Shown here: positions 43,011 to 56,316 of the stretch, piece after piece
Layout of the letters: every line of letters begins with the position of its first letter
Position numbering within the stretch: position 1 is the first letter of the stretch
Origin: Glebionis coronaria
Lineage: Eukaryota; Streptophyta; Magnoliopsida; Asterales; Asteraceae
Assembly: GCA_025667525.1 (NCBI GenBank)
Contig: CM046874.1
Coordinates: 427,140,400 to 427,204,399 of the forward strand
Direction: 5' to 3'
DNA length: 64,000 nucleotides
Position numbers and translations under genes: made by a program
Notes under the pieces: generated by a model
The model's input: only the letters and a program-made list of their open reading frames with translations
What the model was told of the DNA's origin: nothing
Database searches by the model: none

Positions 43011-46000
43011 TGTGACAATCCGTTAATTTATGGTTGATATTTTATTCTCAAATATTATTTAAAAACATTATATTAATGTTATATTATGAACTCACTCATT
43101 TTGGTAAGAAATTTGGGTTTACGTCTTGAAGTAGCATCGACTACGTCTAAACCGGTGGACACTACGTTACGTGCTTACATTTACATATACCGTTTTTGGT
43201 GACAGTCCGACATTTCAAGAAATAAATTTATCTGTGAATATTATTTGGAATTTTTAAATTTGTGTTGGTTCATAAACTCACAAATTTACGAGAAAAGATT
43301 AGGACTTACGTGCATAATTTAACGTCCTTTACGACTAAATCGGAAACCCTAGGTTTACGTATTTACGTTTTTAAACTCCATTTTTTATGAGACAATTTTT
43401 ATTAGATTCGTTTTCTGCCGTTGATTCATAATTTATAAAAACGTTTTTCGTAAAACGACCCGAAGGCACGCAAATCGAGGAAACTAGAATCGAGGAGTAC
43501 CCGTAAATTATTGGGGATGAGACAAGTTTACACTTGCCCACCCCCAATACATGTGGCATCCAAGCTTAACTACCACACTTTGATTTGGCAAGTTTATATC
43601 AACTTTGGGACACTTGTCCCATAAGTCTTCCAAAGATAACTCCCATCTCTCTCTACTCCCTATGAACGTCCCATCCTCACCTTAAATCACCCATTTGATC
43701 AATTTTCAACCACTAAATCTTGTGTTATTCACACATATGATGGAAACCCTTTGAAGATATGAAGATTGGAGGTGATCCTAACATCCAAGGAGGTGATTTG
43801 GTGATGTCCAAGGGCTGATTTCTACATGAAGTTTACAAGTATTGGTGGCCTTTAAGATTGGTTTTGATCTATCACAAGTTTTGCCATCAAAATCCAAGCC
43901 TTGATCATAAACTACTTAATCTTGGTGGTATAAAGATTGTTCTTCCTATCCTCTTGTTATTTTGATTATGTAATCTTGTAATTTCTTTATTTATGTATAT
44001 GTATATGATGATGAATGATGATTAAAAATATTATGTGGGGATTTGGTGTTGATAGATTTAATAAACATGGGTAAAAAGATGGAAAATCACATGTAAAATG
44101 GTTAAAATCTTGCTTAATGTGATGGCTGTATAAAAACAGTAAGTAACCAAATGTTAAACTGATAAAATGATAAAGTGGAATCAATATACAGTAAGTATTT
44201 GGTGTTATACACATGTGAGAGTTGGCCATGCAATGAATCATCAAAATGAGTGAGATATGATCAAAACAAGATTAGTGTACCAATCTGAATAGTCTGTTTT
44301 GTAGGGACTGTTAAGGATAGTTAGACATGGAATGAGCAGTAGCTATAACTAACTTATTTGTATCACATAATATGAAGTTTATGCCATCCAAAAATGAGCT
44401 TCTATCTCCTTATAGAACTCAAGATATGATAAAAATGGTGAAGATGAAACTAAAAATCAGATTTTGAAGAATTAATATTTAATAGTATTATATAAGCACT
44501 CAAACTAATATAGTATAAAATGTGAATTAAAACCCACTAACTTATAAATTTCATTTATATAAATATGTATAAGGTTAAATAAATGGACACTTTATAAAAA
44601 TGGTAGTTGAATAAGATTTATAAGTTATAAAAACTATAAACATGATTTTTATGACTTTTTCGGCTATTACCATAAAATTAACGTTTTTCGCCAATTAAAA
44701 CTTAGACGATCAAACCCGTCTAATGTAAAGTTTTTAAAATTCATATACTGATGTATAAGTACCTAATACAAGTAAAAACCGATAAAACTCGAACTATATG
44801 ACATACGGACATTAACGAGCTAAGTTAGCATATTTGGACTAATAATTTAACTAAATAATTTAAACACTTATAAAAATTACTTATTGGGATTAACCCATTT
44901 GGGCTCAACATGTAAAGTATAAATACTGATAATACAATTATAAAATGGATTAATACAAGTTAATGAACTTATAATAGGCTTATTGGACCTAATACATGTA
45001 AATAGGTAAAACTAGTAAACTAGTAAAAAGTTACCAATACATAAACACTAAAATGAGTAAATAAGAATATATAAACCCACTTGATCATCATCATATGTAC
45101 AAAATCATCATATGTATATTTGTTATTTTTATAAATTCATTGGACAAGAGTCTAAGACGAGTATTATTTGTCTAGGTTTTCGTGATTGAAGCACGCACCG
45201 TACATCCGAATTGCCGATAACCCGCTTTCCCACATCAACGTGAGTTCATAGCCTCGCACTCTTTTAAATGTTTTTATGAAATGTTTTATAAACCCGCGAG
45301 GGAGATAACATGTTAGTTTTTATGAAATGGGACACTAGTTGTCCCGATTGTCTATTTATTATTTTGGACCCGAATGATTGTATGACCTGATGAATGATTA
45401 AATGACCCGATAGATGAAATTGAATGGATTATTAAAGTTAGGTTATGTCACTGAAAGTCCCATTAGCATGATTTGTGAACTACCGGGATTTGGTAGACGC
45501 TTGTGCATATAATAGTACTATTTGGGGACGATCACCCCAGTTCGCACCTTGACGGTTGATCCCCGTCGTGCCACATTGATTGGTAAGCGAATTTATGTAT
45601 GAGAAGATTTCCATAGCGTGATTATTGTGACGACACGCTAATTTAGATGGGCAAATTGAGTTTCGGGCTAACTACCCGTTGTTTGTTGTAGTAAGGTAAC
45701 AATGTCATGCGGCTTATAATAATCCAAATAACGAAATACTGCTATACGCACTGAATTATGATATATTGCCTGACTAGCAATACGGGGTCTTATTATTGAT
45801 TTTATGTTCGTGTTTTGGTTTTATATAACCATATCCATATAATGGTTTTTATTTAACTTTATACAACGTTATAAAACGTATTGTATGATGTTTTTACGAC
45901 AATGGTTCGTATAATGATTTTGAAGGCAAAAGCCTGTATTATGATTTTTTATAAGGATTTGTATAAAATGACTTTGGATATTTTATGGCTTATTACAAAG

Positions 46001-46382
46001 ATTTGTACAAAATGATTTTCGGTAATAATTTTATACCGATGTTATATTGATGGATTTCATTAAACTCTATGAATTCACTCGGCGTTATAGCTGACCTTTT
46101 CTTTTAACATGTTTTATCTCAAGTACTTGAAGGTAATTCTCGGGAAGACAACAAGAGTTCATGGCCCACACATAAATAATAATTTTCCATTCAAATGCTT
46201 TGTAAAACCTGTATGAAATACAATGACTTGAGACCTATGTAAATTTGATATTTATGAATGAAAATGCTTTATTATTAAACGACGCGATTTTTAAGCGTTG
46301 TCTATGATGTGAGTAATGTGCTATCCCGTAACACCAACGAGTCTTCCGCTGTATTGAATTGTATAAATTTGGGGGTGTTACA
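43011..46382 (+). repeat. 3' LTR (3,372 bp)
   Basis: Partner of 34225-37632. GAGTTCATAGCC recurs at 45242-45253. Ends in GTTACA followed by the TTAGT duplication. Confidence 0.92.
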
Positions 46383-46387
46383 TTAGT

Positions 46388-47657
<1,270 letters not shown>

Positions 47658-48578
47658 ATTGGCAAAAGAGATAACCAGAGGTGTTTCGTGTTTTTGTTCG
47701 TGTGTTTGGTGTTCGTGTTTATCAATCTTGAGTTTCTTTTTGAAACTGATGTTCGTCCTTTTATAATATATCTGGTTTGATAAAAAAAAGTTTGTATCTT
47801 CATTTTCATTGCTGGTAGACATTTTTTAACTTTTGTCCTTTATAAGTTTTTTCTATTATCACAAACATCCACTTTTTCCATTTCTCATATCAGGTTTTTT
47901 CTTCTTTTCCGCTCATCTCAGCATCACCAGTATATCATCTTTTTCCATTTTTAACTTTATTTTTATTGTCATAAAATTGATTTTTGAACAAATTCCGTTC
48001 ACAGTTTCAGATTTTGTTTTTGTTCTCTTTCTTGATGATGAAAAAAAAAACGGACACAGATCCATTATTTTCGGAAAAACCAAGAAAATGTCAAAACCCT
48101 AAATATTCTGAGATTGGGCTTTTTAGTTTATTCAGAGATGGTGATTTTGACAATATTCAGAGATGGTGAACCTCTTATTCTGAGATGGTAACTTACAAAA
48201 ATATTCAGAGATGGGAAACTATTATTTCAAAATGGAGTTCATCAAAAATATTCCAAGATGGTTTACTATTATTCCAAAATTGTAACCTTTCAAAATTATT
48301 CCGAGAACAGAAATGGTGAACCTTTGAAATACCTGGATAATAAAAATGAGTTCAACATTAATAAAAATTGCCAAACCAGATTAACTACACTCTCATCAGT
48401 TAACAACATCCATCTATTCTCACATCAACGCATCTAACCGACATGCATCTCTCGAAAAACAAAGATCTCAGATTGTAAATCGTTTTACATTTATCATCAT
48501 AGATCTTGACTGTGATGGTATTATAACATCTTTGATTTTAAAATTTAAAGAGTGTGTTATAACAATGATGTTACACAC
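47658..48578. other. T-rich non-coding DNA with a short degenerate repeat
   Basis: No gene is seen. Between about 48095 and 48330 the phrase ATTCAGAGATGG recurs about six times with changes and irregular spacing of roughly 25-40 bp. The last five bases, CACAC (48574-48578), are the target duplication of the next element. Confidence 0.5.
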
Positions 48579-48918
48579 TGATATGAATGGACTTAAGCTT
48601 GTCAATGCCAAAGCAGGCCTTAGTCAAGAACATGCATCAAAAACCAAAAAAAGCAGTTGAAAAAGTCTTACATTTGTTTACCACTGCTACCCCATGTGCA
48701 GTAGTGCATGCTTGCATTTAGGAGAAAGAAGTGGTTTCCACATTTGCATTAGTTACTCACATTTACATTTTCTAGTCAAGTACTTCCTGAAGTTTAGGAT
48801 AGTAGTTTAGCTTCATTTAGTATTGTTTCTTACCAGTTAATATATGAGAAAATTGTCCCAAGTTTTCTTCTTCCGTGTGTTTACTTCTTGGAGTCTCACC
48901 CGCTGAAGGGTTGTAACA
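48579..48918 (+). repeat. 5' LTR of the gag-protease element (340 bp)
   Basis: Defined by its match to 50412-50762 and by the CACAC duplication. The sequence TTGGTGCTTTCATT following it (48919-48932) is the probable primer binding site. Confidence 0.9.
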
Positions 48919-48944
48919 TTGGTGCTTTCATTCTTGATCTCACC

Positions 48945-50493
48945 ATGCCTCCCCGTAAAAGACACATCAAATGACGATCCACCACCAAGTTTCCAAGACC
49001 AATTATCCGCCCTCAATGGCAAAGTTGATGCCCTCGTCAATAGCATGACTAACCTTATCCAAGCCCCACCACCGCCCCCACCCCCACCACCACCCCCGCC
49101 ACCACCCCCAAACCACAACCCACTTCATAAATCACCAAAAAATATGTTACCTGTGTTTGATGGTACATCTCCGTTGGATTGGCTTTTTCAAGCCGACCAA
49201 TATTTCACCTTTTATAACATCCCGTTGGAGCAACGTGTGTCACTTTCTTCCTTCCACTTCCAAGGAAACGCGTTAAGTTGGTATAAATACATGCATAACA
49301 ATCAGCTTTTAGGTGACTGGACAACCTTTACACGTTCCCTTGAACTTCGTTTTGGCCCCTCCTCATTCGCAAACCACCAGGCCTCACTCTTTAAGCTCAA
49401 ACGAACTGTTTCAGTCGCCGCTTACCAAACCGAGTTCGAACGACTCAGTAATTGTGTTGTTGTATTACCTACCACTACCCTCCTAAACTGTTTTATATCG
49501 GGTCTTCTTTCTGATATTCAACAAGAAATTGTTGTGTATAATCCCACCACACTTCACCAAACTTATGGTCTCTCCAAACTCATCGAGGATAAACTAGTTG
49601 CTAACCAATCCCACTTTGCATCCTCTGCTCGTCCCCTATTTGTAGCCCATACCACCCAAGTTACCACAACTACACCAACTGGCACACCACCTGCAATTCT
49701 TCCGATCCCCGCGAAACAAACTACACCTTTACCAACACAAAGACTCTCACCCGAAGAAATGCAAACTCGTCGTAGCCAAGGTATTTGCTTCTGTTGTCCA
49801 GAGAGGTTTTTCCCCGGTCACCGTTGCAATCCAGCTCAGTTCCTTTTGCTTGGAACGGACGAACCATTTCCATTGGACGCAGAGGCGTTGAACAACCTAG
49901 ACGACCATTATTATGAAATGACAGCGCATCATTACTTGGCACTTTCCTCAGACGCGTTGCACGAAACCAAATCTCCAATCGCGATTCGCATTACTGGTCA
50001 AATCAACGGACATACCGTCACCGTGCTTGTGGACTCTGGTAGTAGCCACACTATTATCAAACCTTGTCTCATTTCATTACCTCACTTGCCATTCAATTCC
50101 CAACCCTCATTTCCTGTTATGATTGGTGATGTTACCTTTCTACATTATGTCGGACAGTGTTTCAATATCGACCTTCACCTTTCGAATGCTACATTTTCAA
50201 TATCTCCGCATGTTATCGCAATTGAAGGTGCTGATGTCGTGTTAGGCATGTCTTGGCTAAGTACCCTTTGACCAGTGAAAGCGGACTTTTCGGTGCCAAA
50301 GCTTACTTTCAGTCACCTCGAGAAACAAGTTAACTTGCGTGGGGAACCTCCGCCTAAGTTGGGAACAAGCACTGACCTTGAGGACAAGGTCGTAGTTCAA
50401 CCGGAGGGTATTGATATGAATCGACTTAAGCTTGTCAATGCCAAAGCAGGCCCTAGTAAAGAACATGCATCAAAGGCCAAAACAAGCAGTTGA
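48945..50493 (+). pseudogene. Gag-protease polyprotein of the compact element
   Basis: The likely start is ATG 48945 (MPPRKRH), but an apparent one-base insertion near 48970 shifts the frame. From there the frame runs open to a TGA at 50269-50271 and then, in the same frame, to 50493, inside the 3' LTR. Gag has a run of 15 prolines (about 49066-49110), a capsid domain (SPLDWLFQADQYF, ALSWYKYMHNNQ, GLLSDIQQEIV) and a knuckle CFCCPERFFPGHRC (about 49788-49829). A protease follows with VDSGSSHTIIK (about 50029-50061) and VLGMSWLSTL (50239-50268). After the stop, PVKADFSVPKL leads quickly to LEDKVVVQ, where a pol of several kilobases would normally intervene. Lineage is probably Reina-like chromovirus; this is uncertain. 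Confidence 0.88.
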
Positions 50494-50762
50494 AAAAGTC
50501 TTACATTTGTTTACCACTGCTACCCCATGTGCAGTAGTGCATGCTTGCATTTAGGAGAAAGAAGTGGTTTCCACATTTGTATTAGTTACTCACGTTTACA
50601 TTTTCTATTCAAGTACTTCCTGAAGTTTAGGATAGTGGCTTAGCTTCATTTAGTATTTATATTGCATTGTTTCTTATCAGTTAATATATGAGAAAGTTGT
50701 CCCAAGTCTTCTTCTTCCTTATGTTTACTTCTTGGAGTCTCACCCGCTGAAGGGTTGTAACA
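50412..50762 (+). repeat. 3' LTR of the gag-protease element (351 bp)
   Basis: Partner of 48579-48918, followed at once by the CACAC duplication. Preceded by a short purine stretch 'ggaggg' (50403-50408). Confidence 0.9.
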
Positions 50763-52098
50763 CACACCTTCTTTGATTCGTTTGGTACATGATTTATCAA
50801 AATCCAATACATGCATCACCTACTCGAGACCAATTAATTGATCTAGACGCCGTTTCCATCTCCTATTTACATGGTTCCTATGCTTCAGCGGTATAGAGAT
50901 TAATGAAATCGTATGGTTTATGTTTAATTTGAAATGAATAAAAGGTGTGTTTTGATGACTCTTAAGGATGAAATTAGCGGATTGATAATCCAAGGATGAT
51001 GGGGGAAGTAATTTTTATGAAAGATATTAAAATCTATGGTTGTTGAGATGTTAGATAAGAAAAGAGGCGGGGATATTAAGAATAGGTTTAAGGTTAACTG
51101 TGAGTAATCTTTAGGGTTTGAGGTATTTTATACCTGACGTGTTTAGGTTAACAAAAGTTGGATCGGGTACTCATGTTGATGGAAGCCAGTTTAGTTTTTT
51201 TTCATGGGCTGGTCATTGCTGGACCGCGTATATCAACAAAATCAGTTGTTGAATGGAGCTGTGTTGACTATGACACCATGGGCCTAAAATGTTACTCGTA
51301 ATATTTTGGAGTTAGTCATTTGTCATATTGGCCGAATATTGCATTTTGCTTATATAGAGGTTCGGGCTGAAAAAGATTATGGGCTACGCTTTTCATTAAG
51401 ATGGACTGTTATTGGGCTACATTTTTATTAAGGCTTAATGGAGGTTGGGCTAGTAATTTTGATAGCCACGCTCATTTTCAAACCATAACGGATATATGGT
51501 GAGGTCGATCCGTGAATCAGTTGGGCATATGACTGATTTTGAGCTTAAAAGTCAAATTTAACTAAATGACGTTGACGGATTATCATTCTTTAGTCATCGT
51601 TGGATTTATAGTTAACGGTGCTTTAACAAAGACAACAAACACGACAAAAAGAAATAAACAATAAAACGATCCTATAAGATTCACCTAAAATGTCACACAG
51701 CTAGTAATCGGAGCAAAGAACGTCAAGTGATTACGAAGTGCATTTGGTATTTCTTGTTTGAAGTTGAAGTGGAATTTCACGAAGGTGTCTACTTATTTCA
51801 TCATCGAGCCTTCTCACCCCCTTCTACTCATTGATTGATGACTTGCTTGAGCGTTAAAATTTATGATTGAGACTTGAATTGTGTAGCTTCCAGCGTTAAG
51901 GGGTGGATGGTCGAAGACCTGGATAACTATCACTTAAAGGAGTTACATTTTAGTGCTCAGTGTGACACTCACTTGCAATTGTGAATATTTCAAGAGGTGT
52001 TGTACTTCTTATACTTTTCATGTTCGGGGTATAAGGTACTTAGAAATCTTCTTCTGCATCATTCTTCTATCAACAAAAGTGCAAGCTTAAGTAACAAA
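50763..52098. other. Unique non-coding DNA
   Basis: I see no gene, LTR or tandem repeat here. This is the continuation of the DNA left of 48579 before the compact element inserted. Confidence 0.5.
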
Positions 52099-52614
52099 TG
52101 TTGATCCCAAACTCAAATCTTAAACCTTAGCTTGTCCAAGGGTTGTAATATCAAGGATAAATCCAAACTAGTACTAGAGAAACTTTGCTTGGATACTTCA
52201 ACTAAACAATATGTGGAATGTAAAGTTTAGCACAAGAAAAATGAAATGAATCAAAATGTATGCTTTAATATATCGATAACAATATACGAATACCCTTAAC
52301 GGTATTAGGGTTTACAACCTTAAAGGAAAGTAAAACGGTAGAGAAAATTATTTCAACATAAAACCCTAAAGGATCCTTTTATAGCACAAGGACCCTAGTA
52401 CAAGATAACTATGAAATAAACAAGGAAAGTATACTAAAGATGAAACAGAAACGCGTCAATATCTCTTCCATGTAAATCCCCAAAGCAGGGTCTTCAACTT
52501 TATACAGTTGGAATAGACCCCACTGTCTTCATAACAATAGCAGGGGAAAGTTTCACTAGCAGGGGGATCTTGACCAAAACATCAGGGGGAACTCTAAGCC
52601 ATTTATTCCCAACA
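52099..52614 (-). repeat. 3' LTR of a Copia-type element (516 bp)
   Basis: On the minus strand the LTR starts TGTTGGGAATAAATGG and ends GGGATCAACA. It is preceded by a purine tract AAGGGAGGAT (52624-52615). TATAAAAG lies at 52383-52376. Short LTR, PPT and the coding tail next to it fit Ty1/copia. The partner LTR is missing because the 5' part of the element has been lost at about 53515. Confidence 0.75.
52376..52383 (-). promoter_or_regulatory. TATA box in the Copia LTR
   Basis: TATAAAAG on the minus strand, about 230 bp into the 516-bp LTR. Confidence 0.5.
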
Positions 52615-52685
52615 ATCCTCCCTTAAAATTGTGCTTTCATCAAAATACAAGATTCTTGAATAAATGCTGCTAGTGATGAGGATGC

Positions 52686-53501
52686 TTACAAATTATTTCT
52701 CAGGCAAAATCTGGCCGTAAATGAATCTGAAAAATTCATATAGAACATGATTCTTGCTATCCACAGCAAATTGGTACTCACCATCTTCTTTAGTGTCTCA
52801 TGTGTGAGTGGATAATACCTGTTACAAAGTAAGTAAGCAATGAACCCCTCTATAACCAACTCATAGACTCCAAATGAAGTGAACAACCTCTAATGCAACA
52901 TAGTAGCCCCATGTTGAGTACTGAAGGCTACATCACCTTCTTTAGTCTCAAACATCCTCTTCATGCTATCCCAAAGCGTCCAGTACTTATTATCACTAGA
53001 CCAAGGAGTGGGAGGATTACTTCTAAATTGAGCATTTATAATCCTCCATAAATCATCCAAATCTTTAATGTCTAAGGTCTGAAACATCTTGTTGAGATAC
53101 TGAAATGCTTGTGTAGAATTATCAGCCCTGGTTAGCTTCCACCAACTCATCTCTTTGCCATGATAGACCTCATACTTCACAATAGGAATTTTTACTTTTA
53201 ATGATTCTGGCATAAAGTCATCAGATACTTCCAACACCATACACTTATCTAACTCTTCATTAGTTGGTCCTTCATCACTTGGTGTTACCTTCCCCAACTT
53301 TTCCAGTCTTCTCATTTTCTTGGCAGCTCTTTGTTGGTCCAAGTCTGATGGTGGGGTTGAAGTTCCCACTGTTGTAGCCTCTTCCTTCCTCTTACTCTTT
53401 TCTCTGCACTTCTTCATGAATGCATCTCTGTCCTTTGAGTATTTAGCCTCCTTTGCTAATCCTATTTCCAAGAACTTCTCTGGACTGTTGTACCTAATCA
53501 C
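52686..53501 (-). pseudogene. Extra 3' protein of the Copia element, function unknown
   Basis: A minus-strand frame of about 270 codons is broken by a single TAG near 52887-52889 (TGG fits). It lies just upstream of the purine tract and 3' LTR, so after pol. The N-terminal half is charged (SPEKFLEIGLAKEAKYSKDR, KKCREKSKRKEE). The C-terminal half has the features LTRADNSTQAFQYLNKMF, DDLWRIINAQF, YWTLWDSMKRMFE and GFIAYLLCNRYYPLTHETLK. I remember similar C-terminal extensions in Copia-type polyproteins of Asteraceae; they have no assigned function. The upstream RNase H is absent because the element is truncated at about 53515. Confidence 0.5.
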
Positions 53502-53515
53502 TTGACGGTTGATTG

Positions 53516-54228
53516 AGAGTTACATACTGGATTTTGGGATCCGTTCACTTGTGGACGTTCCTTTTTGCAAAATCAAAAACATAAAAAAATTAAAAAATAA
53601 AAAATAAAAAAATAAAAAATCACAAAAATCAATTCTTTCCTAAGAATTGAACAAAAAAAATAAAAACAAAAATAAAAAATAAAAAAGTAATATTTTTCCT
53701 AAAAGATTACATTAAAAAATATATTGTATATATTGTATTAACTCGTTTTTACGTACATATTATATTTTCTTAAAAAGTCAAATAAATACAAAAATATTTT
53801 CTCTATATTTTTGTATGTAAATAAGTATGCATAGATACGAACAACCAATCTACCTACTTCCATAAGTATAGTCTTGGCAATACACCGTATTTTAGGGTGT
53901 TCCGGTCCTAAATACGTGTATCGATAAAACAAAATAAAGGCAAAAAAATATAAATACTTTCAATAAGCAAAAATTCGATAAATACACACTATAAAGTGAA
54001 TAGAAAGGCGACTTTGCTATAAAATGCAAGCCTAAGGGAGCTAGGTACTTAAGAGCAAGCCTAGTAAGTATTTTGAGAAGGAAGGCTTGTTGAGGGTTTT
54101 GCCGCCCAATTAATATTACATATATATTATACTTTCTTGTGGTTTTCATTATTGAACCTCGAAGAAGATAATCTATTCTCTTTCAAAGTCGATCGAGAGA
54201 TCCTCTCTCATTCCTCATGTTTAGTTGC
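53516..54228 (+). other. Leader of a second Athila element, truncated at its left
   Basis: Non-coding, with A-rich stretches at 53570-53720. The block at about 53990-54115, ending in 'gggttttgccgccc', matches the leader of the first Athila element in reverse orientation (about 7240-7400). No Asp-type primer binding site or LTR is found, so the left end was lost where the Copia remnant begins. Confidence 0.5.
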
Positions 54229-56316
54229 ATGCGCACTCGAGCGCGTGCACACATACCGAGCGGTGTACCTCATCCTCCCAAGAGGAAGAATAAGAACAAA
54301 GCCGTCCCTCAAGCCGATCACGAGCATCGTGCTTTCAAAAACTTAAATGAAGCCATGGATAATCGACCATTGATTGAGATTATCCAATCCAACGTGGATG
54401 GGAATGCGGATGCAATAGTCATTCCCGAGACAGCCACTAACAATTTTGAACTTAAGACATGTGTGACACAAATGGTTTCTACTATACCTTTCCTAGGGGG
54501 ACCTATGGATGACCCTCATGACCACATCAAGAGATTCTTGTCCATTTGTAATACCATCAAGTATAATGGGGTACCTCAAGAGGCGGTTAAGTTGATATTA
54601 TTCCCTTTCTCTTTGGAGGGAAATGCTAGGATTTGGCTAGATAAGCAACCCTCTAATAGCATTCTCACTTGGGAGGACTTAAAGAAGAAATATGTGAACA
54701 AGTTCTTTCCATCTTCACGAACCACCTCATTAAGGAATCAAATCATAGGCTTTCAACAAAAGAGAGATAAAACTATTAGTGAGGCTTGGGATGAATACAA
54801 AGAGTTGTTAAGAAAGTTCCCTAACCACGGTTTTGACCAAGTCCACCAAATCAACACTTTCTATAATGGTTTGAGACCACACCATCAAGATTCCCTTAAC
54901 TCGGCCATGGGAGTGAACATTCTTACTAAGTCCATCCAAGAGGCAATGGATATCATTGAGACAAAATCCATGGTCCAAAGCAATAGGGATAGAGATGAGG
55001 TGGTACATGTGGTGCAAGAGGGTGCTACTCAACCAATTGACAAGGCTTTATATCAAAAGGTTGTTTTGGGTAAAGCGGACTCACCCTGGTAAAATATATT
55101 ACACCAAAAAAGCGTTTAAGTAGAATGGATATTGGTATTTTCCTATACCACAACCCGTTACATAGGCTACAAATACTGCACCATCGTGCAACAACCCTAC
55201 ATAAGAATGACATGCCACTCTTATGCCCTTAATAAGTAGAAAAACCATAATACTAACATGATAAACCTTTAAAATCACTTAAGTAATTCTACTTAACACT
55301 AACTCTTGGAAATGCATGATGCCACACAATGACCGTAAACAGACCACTAGTGTATCCGTAACAACCTTCTCGGAGTATTAAGAGTGCTGCACATAGACTC
55401 AAATTGTTACGAAGACTACCTTATTTCCAAGAGAATAGTAACATTCTTGATAACAAGAGATGTTAAACACTGACAGGATACACACCATGGGCACTACAAC
55501 ATAACGTCATGAACACCGACTCCATGTATAATCCTTCTCACAACAGATGAGTCGAGAAAACTCATCCTTAAACAGCAACAAAATATCGAAATTGAGAATA
55601 ATCTCACGTCCTTATATTAAAAGGTTGATAAACTTAGTGACATGGTTCAAAAACTTTGTGAATTTCAATTGAGCAACTCTTCTACCAACAATTTTAATGC
55701 CATCACTCTTCAATGTGAAACATGTGGAGGCCCTCACTCATACTTGAATTGTGACAATGTTCAAAACTATCAAGGAGAATGTTATGCTTATAATGATGAT
55801 GGAATGGCGCATTTCAAACCAAACATAAATCCTAATCACCTTTCTTACAAATCCAACAATTACCTTGCTCCACCGGGTTTCCCTCCCAAACAACCCACCC
55901 AAACCCAAGCAAACAATCCATAAATGCTAAATAGAAACCAAGGGCCAAGATGAAATTATCAAGGAAATAACAACAATAGAGGGCCAAATAACTTTCAAGG
56001 GCAAAACCAAGGGAACAACTTTCATGGCAATAACCAAGGGTTTTACAATCCACCTCCACCTTTCCAAAACCAAGGATTTTAAGGGAATGTGCAAAATGAT
56101 TTTAACACTATTGAGCTTCATCATAAGATGAATCAAGATAATGAAAGGAGGTTTCAAGCTAATGAGGGGAGATTTAGGGATATGCAAGAGGAGACAAATA
56201 ACAAATTTATGTTTCTCTTAAACCAAAGACCTCAAGGTGCTTTACCCTCAAATACCCAAACCAATCCTAGGGCCAATGTTAATGCCATCACTACAAGGAG
56301 TGGGAAAACTACGTAG
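54229..56316 (+). pseudogene. Athila-lineage gag split by a 548-bp insertion
   Basis: The frame starts at ATG 54229 (MRTRARAHIPSG). Capsid motifs follow: LILFPFSLEGNARIWLDKQP (about 54592-54651), KFFPSSRTTSLRNQIIGFQ, INTFYNGLRPHHQDSLNSAM (about 54850-54909). The frame is broken at 55063 by an insertion and resumes at 55628 with DKLSDMVQKLCEF. The knuckle CETCGGPHSYLNC lies at about 55707-55745, then an Asn/Gln/Pro-rich tail and the end ITTRSGKTT. Stops at 55921, about 55949, 56080 and 56314 inactivate it. Upstream of the insertion the frame is clean, so it may be younger than the Athila copy at 5634-6972. Everything after gag is cut off by the LTR that starts at 56378. Confidence 0.88.
55048..55627. 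mobile_element. Unidentified 548-bp insertion with 16-bp target duplications
   Basis: TTATATCAAAAGGTTG (55048-55063) recurs as TTATATTAAAAGGTTG (55612-55627) with one mismatch, and the gag frame reads through if 55064-55627 is removed. Duplications this long are typical of non-LTR (LINE or SINE) insertion and rule out LTR elements (4-6 bp) and Helitrons (none). The inserted 55064-55611 has no terminal inverted repeats, no clear A tail (only AAAA if read on the minus strand) and no coding frame or tRNA-like boxes that I can see. Confidence 0.75.

Larger units (their letters stand above)
34225..46382 (+). mobile_element. Gypsy element with intact LTRs and a decayed interior (12.2 kb)
   Basis: The LTRs are 34225-37632 and 43011-46382, both TGTGACAATCCG...GGGGGTGTTACA. 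TTAGT flanks the element on both sides (34220-34224, 46383-46387). A primer binding site follows the 5' LTR at 37636. By eye the LTRs differ by only a few percent plus two indels (about 60 bp missing in the 3' copy near 43640 and about 30 bp extra near 45925). The interior has no open frame longer than about 90 codons and only faint pol traces. Confidence 0.9.
48579..50762 (+). mobile_element. Compact gag-protease LTR retrotransposon without pol (2.2 kb)
   Basis: Left LTR 48579-48918 and right LTR 50412-50762 both begin TGATATGAAT and end GGTTGTAACA. CACAC lies on both sides (48574-48578, 50763-50767). The LTRs differ by roughly 5% by eye plus a small insertion. The interior holds one gag-protease frame that passes straight into the tail normally found at the end of pol (LEDKVVVQPEGID, about 50370-50412), so RT, RNase H and integrase are absent. 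It could move only with enzymes supplied by another element. Confidence 0.9.

Noticed and set aside
48837..49118. Gly-rich minus-strand frame
   Set aside because: It is the antisense of the polyproline run in gag.
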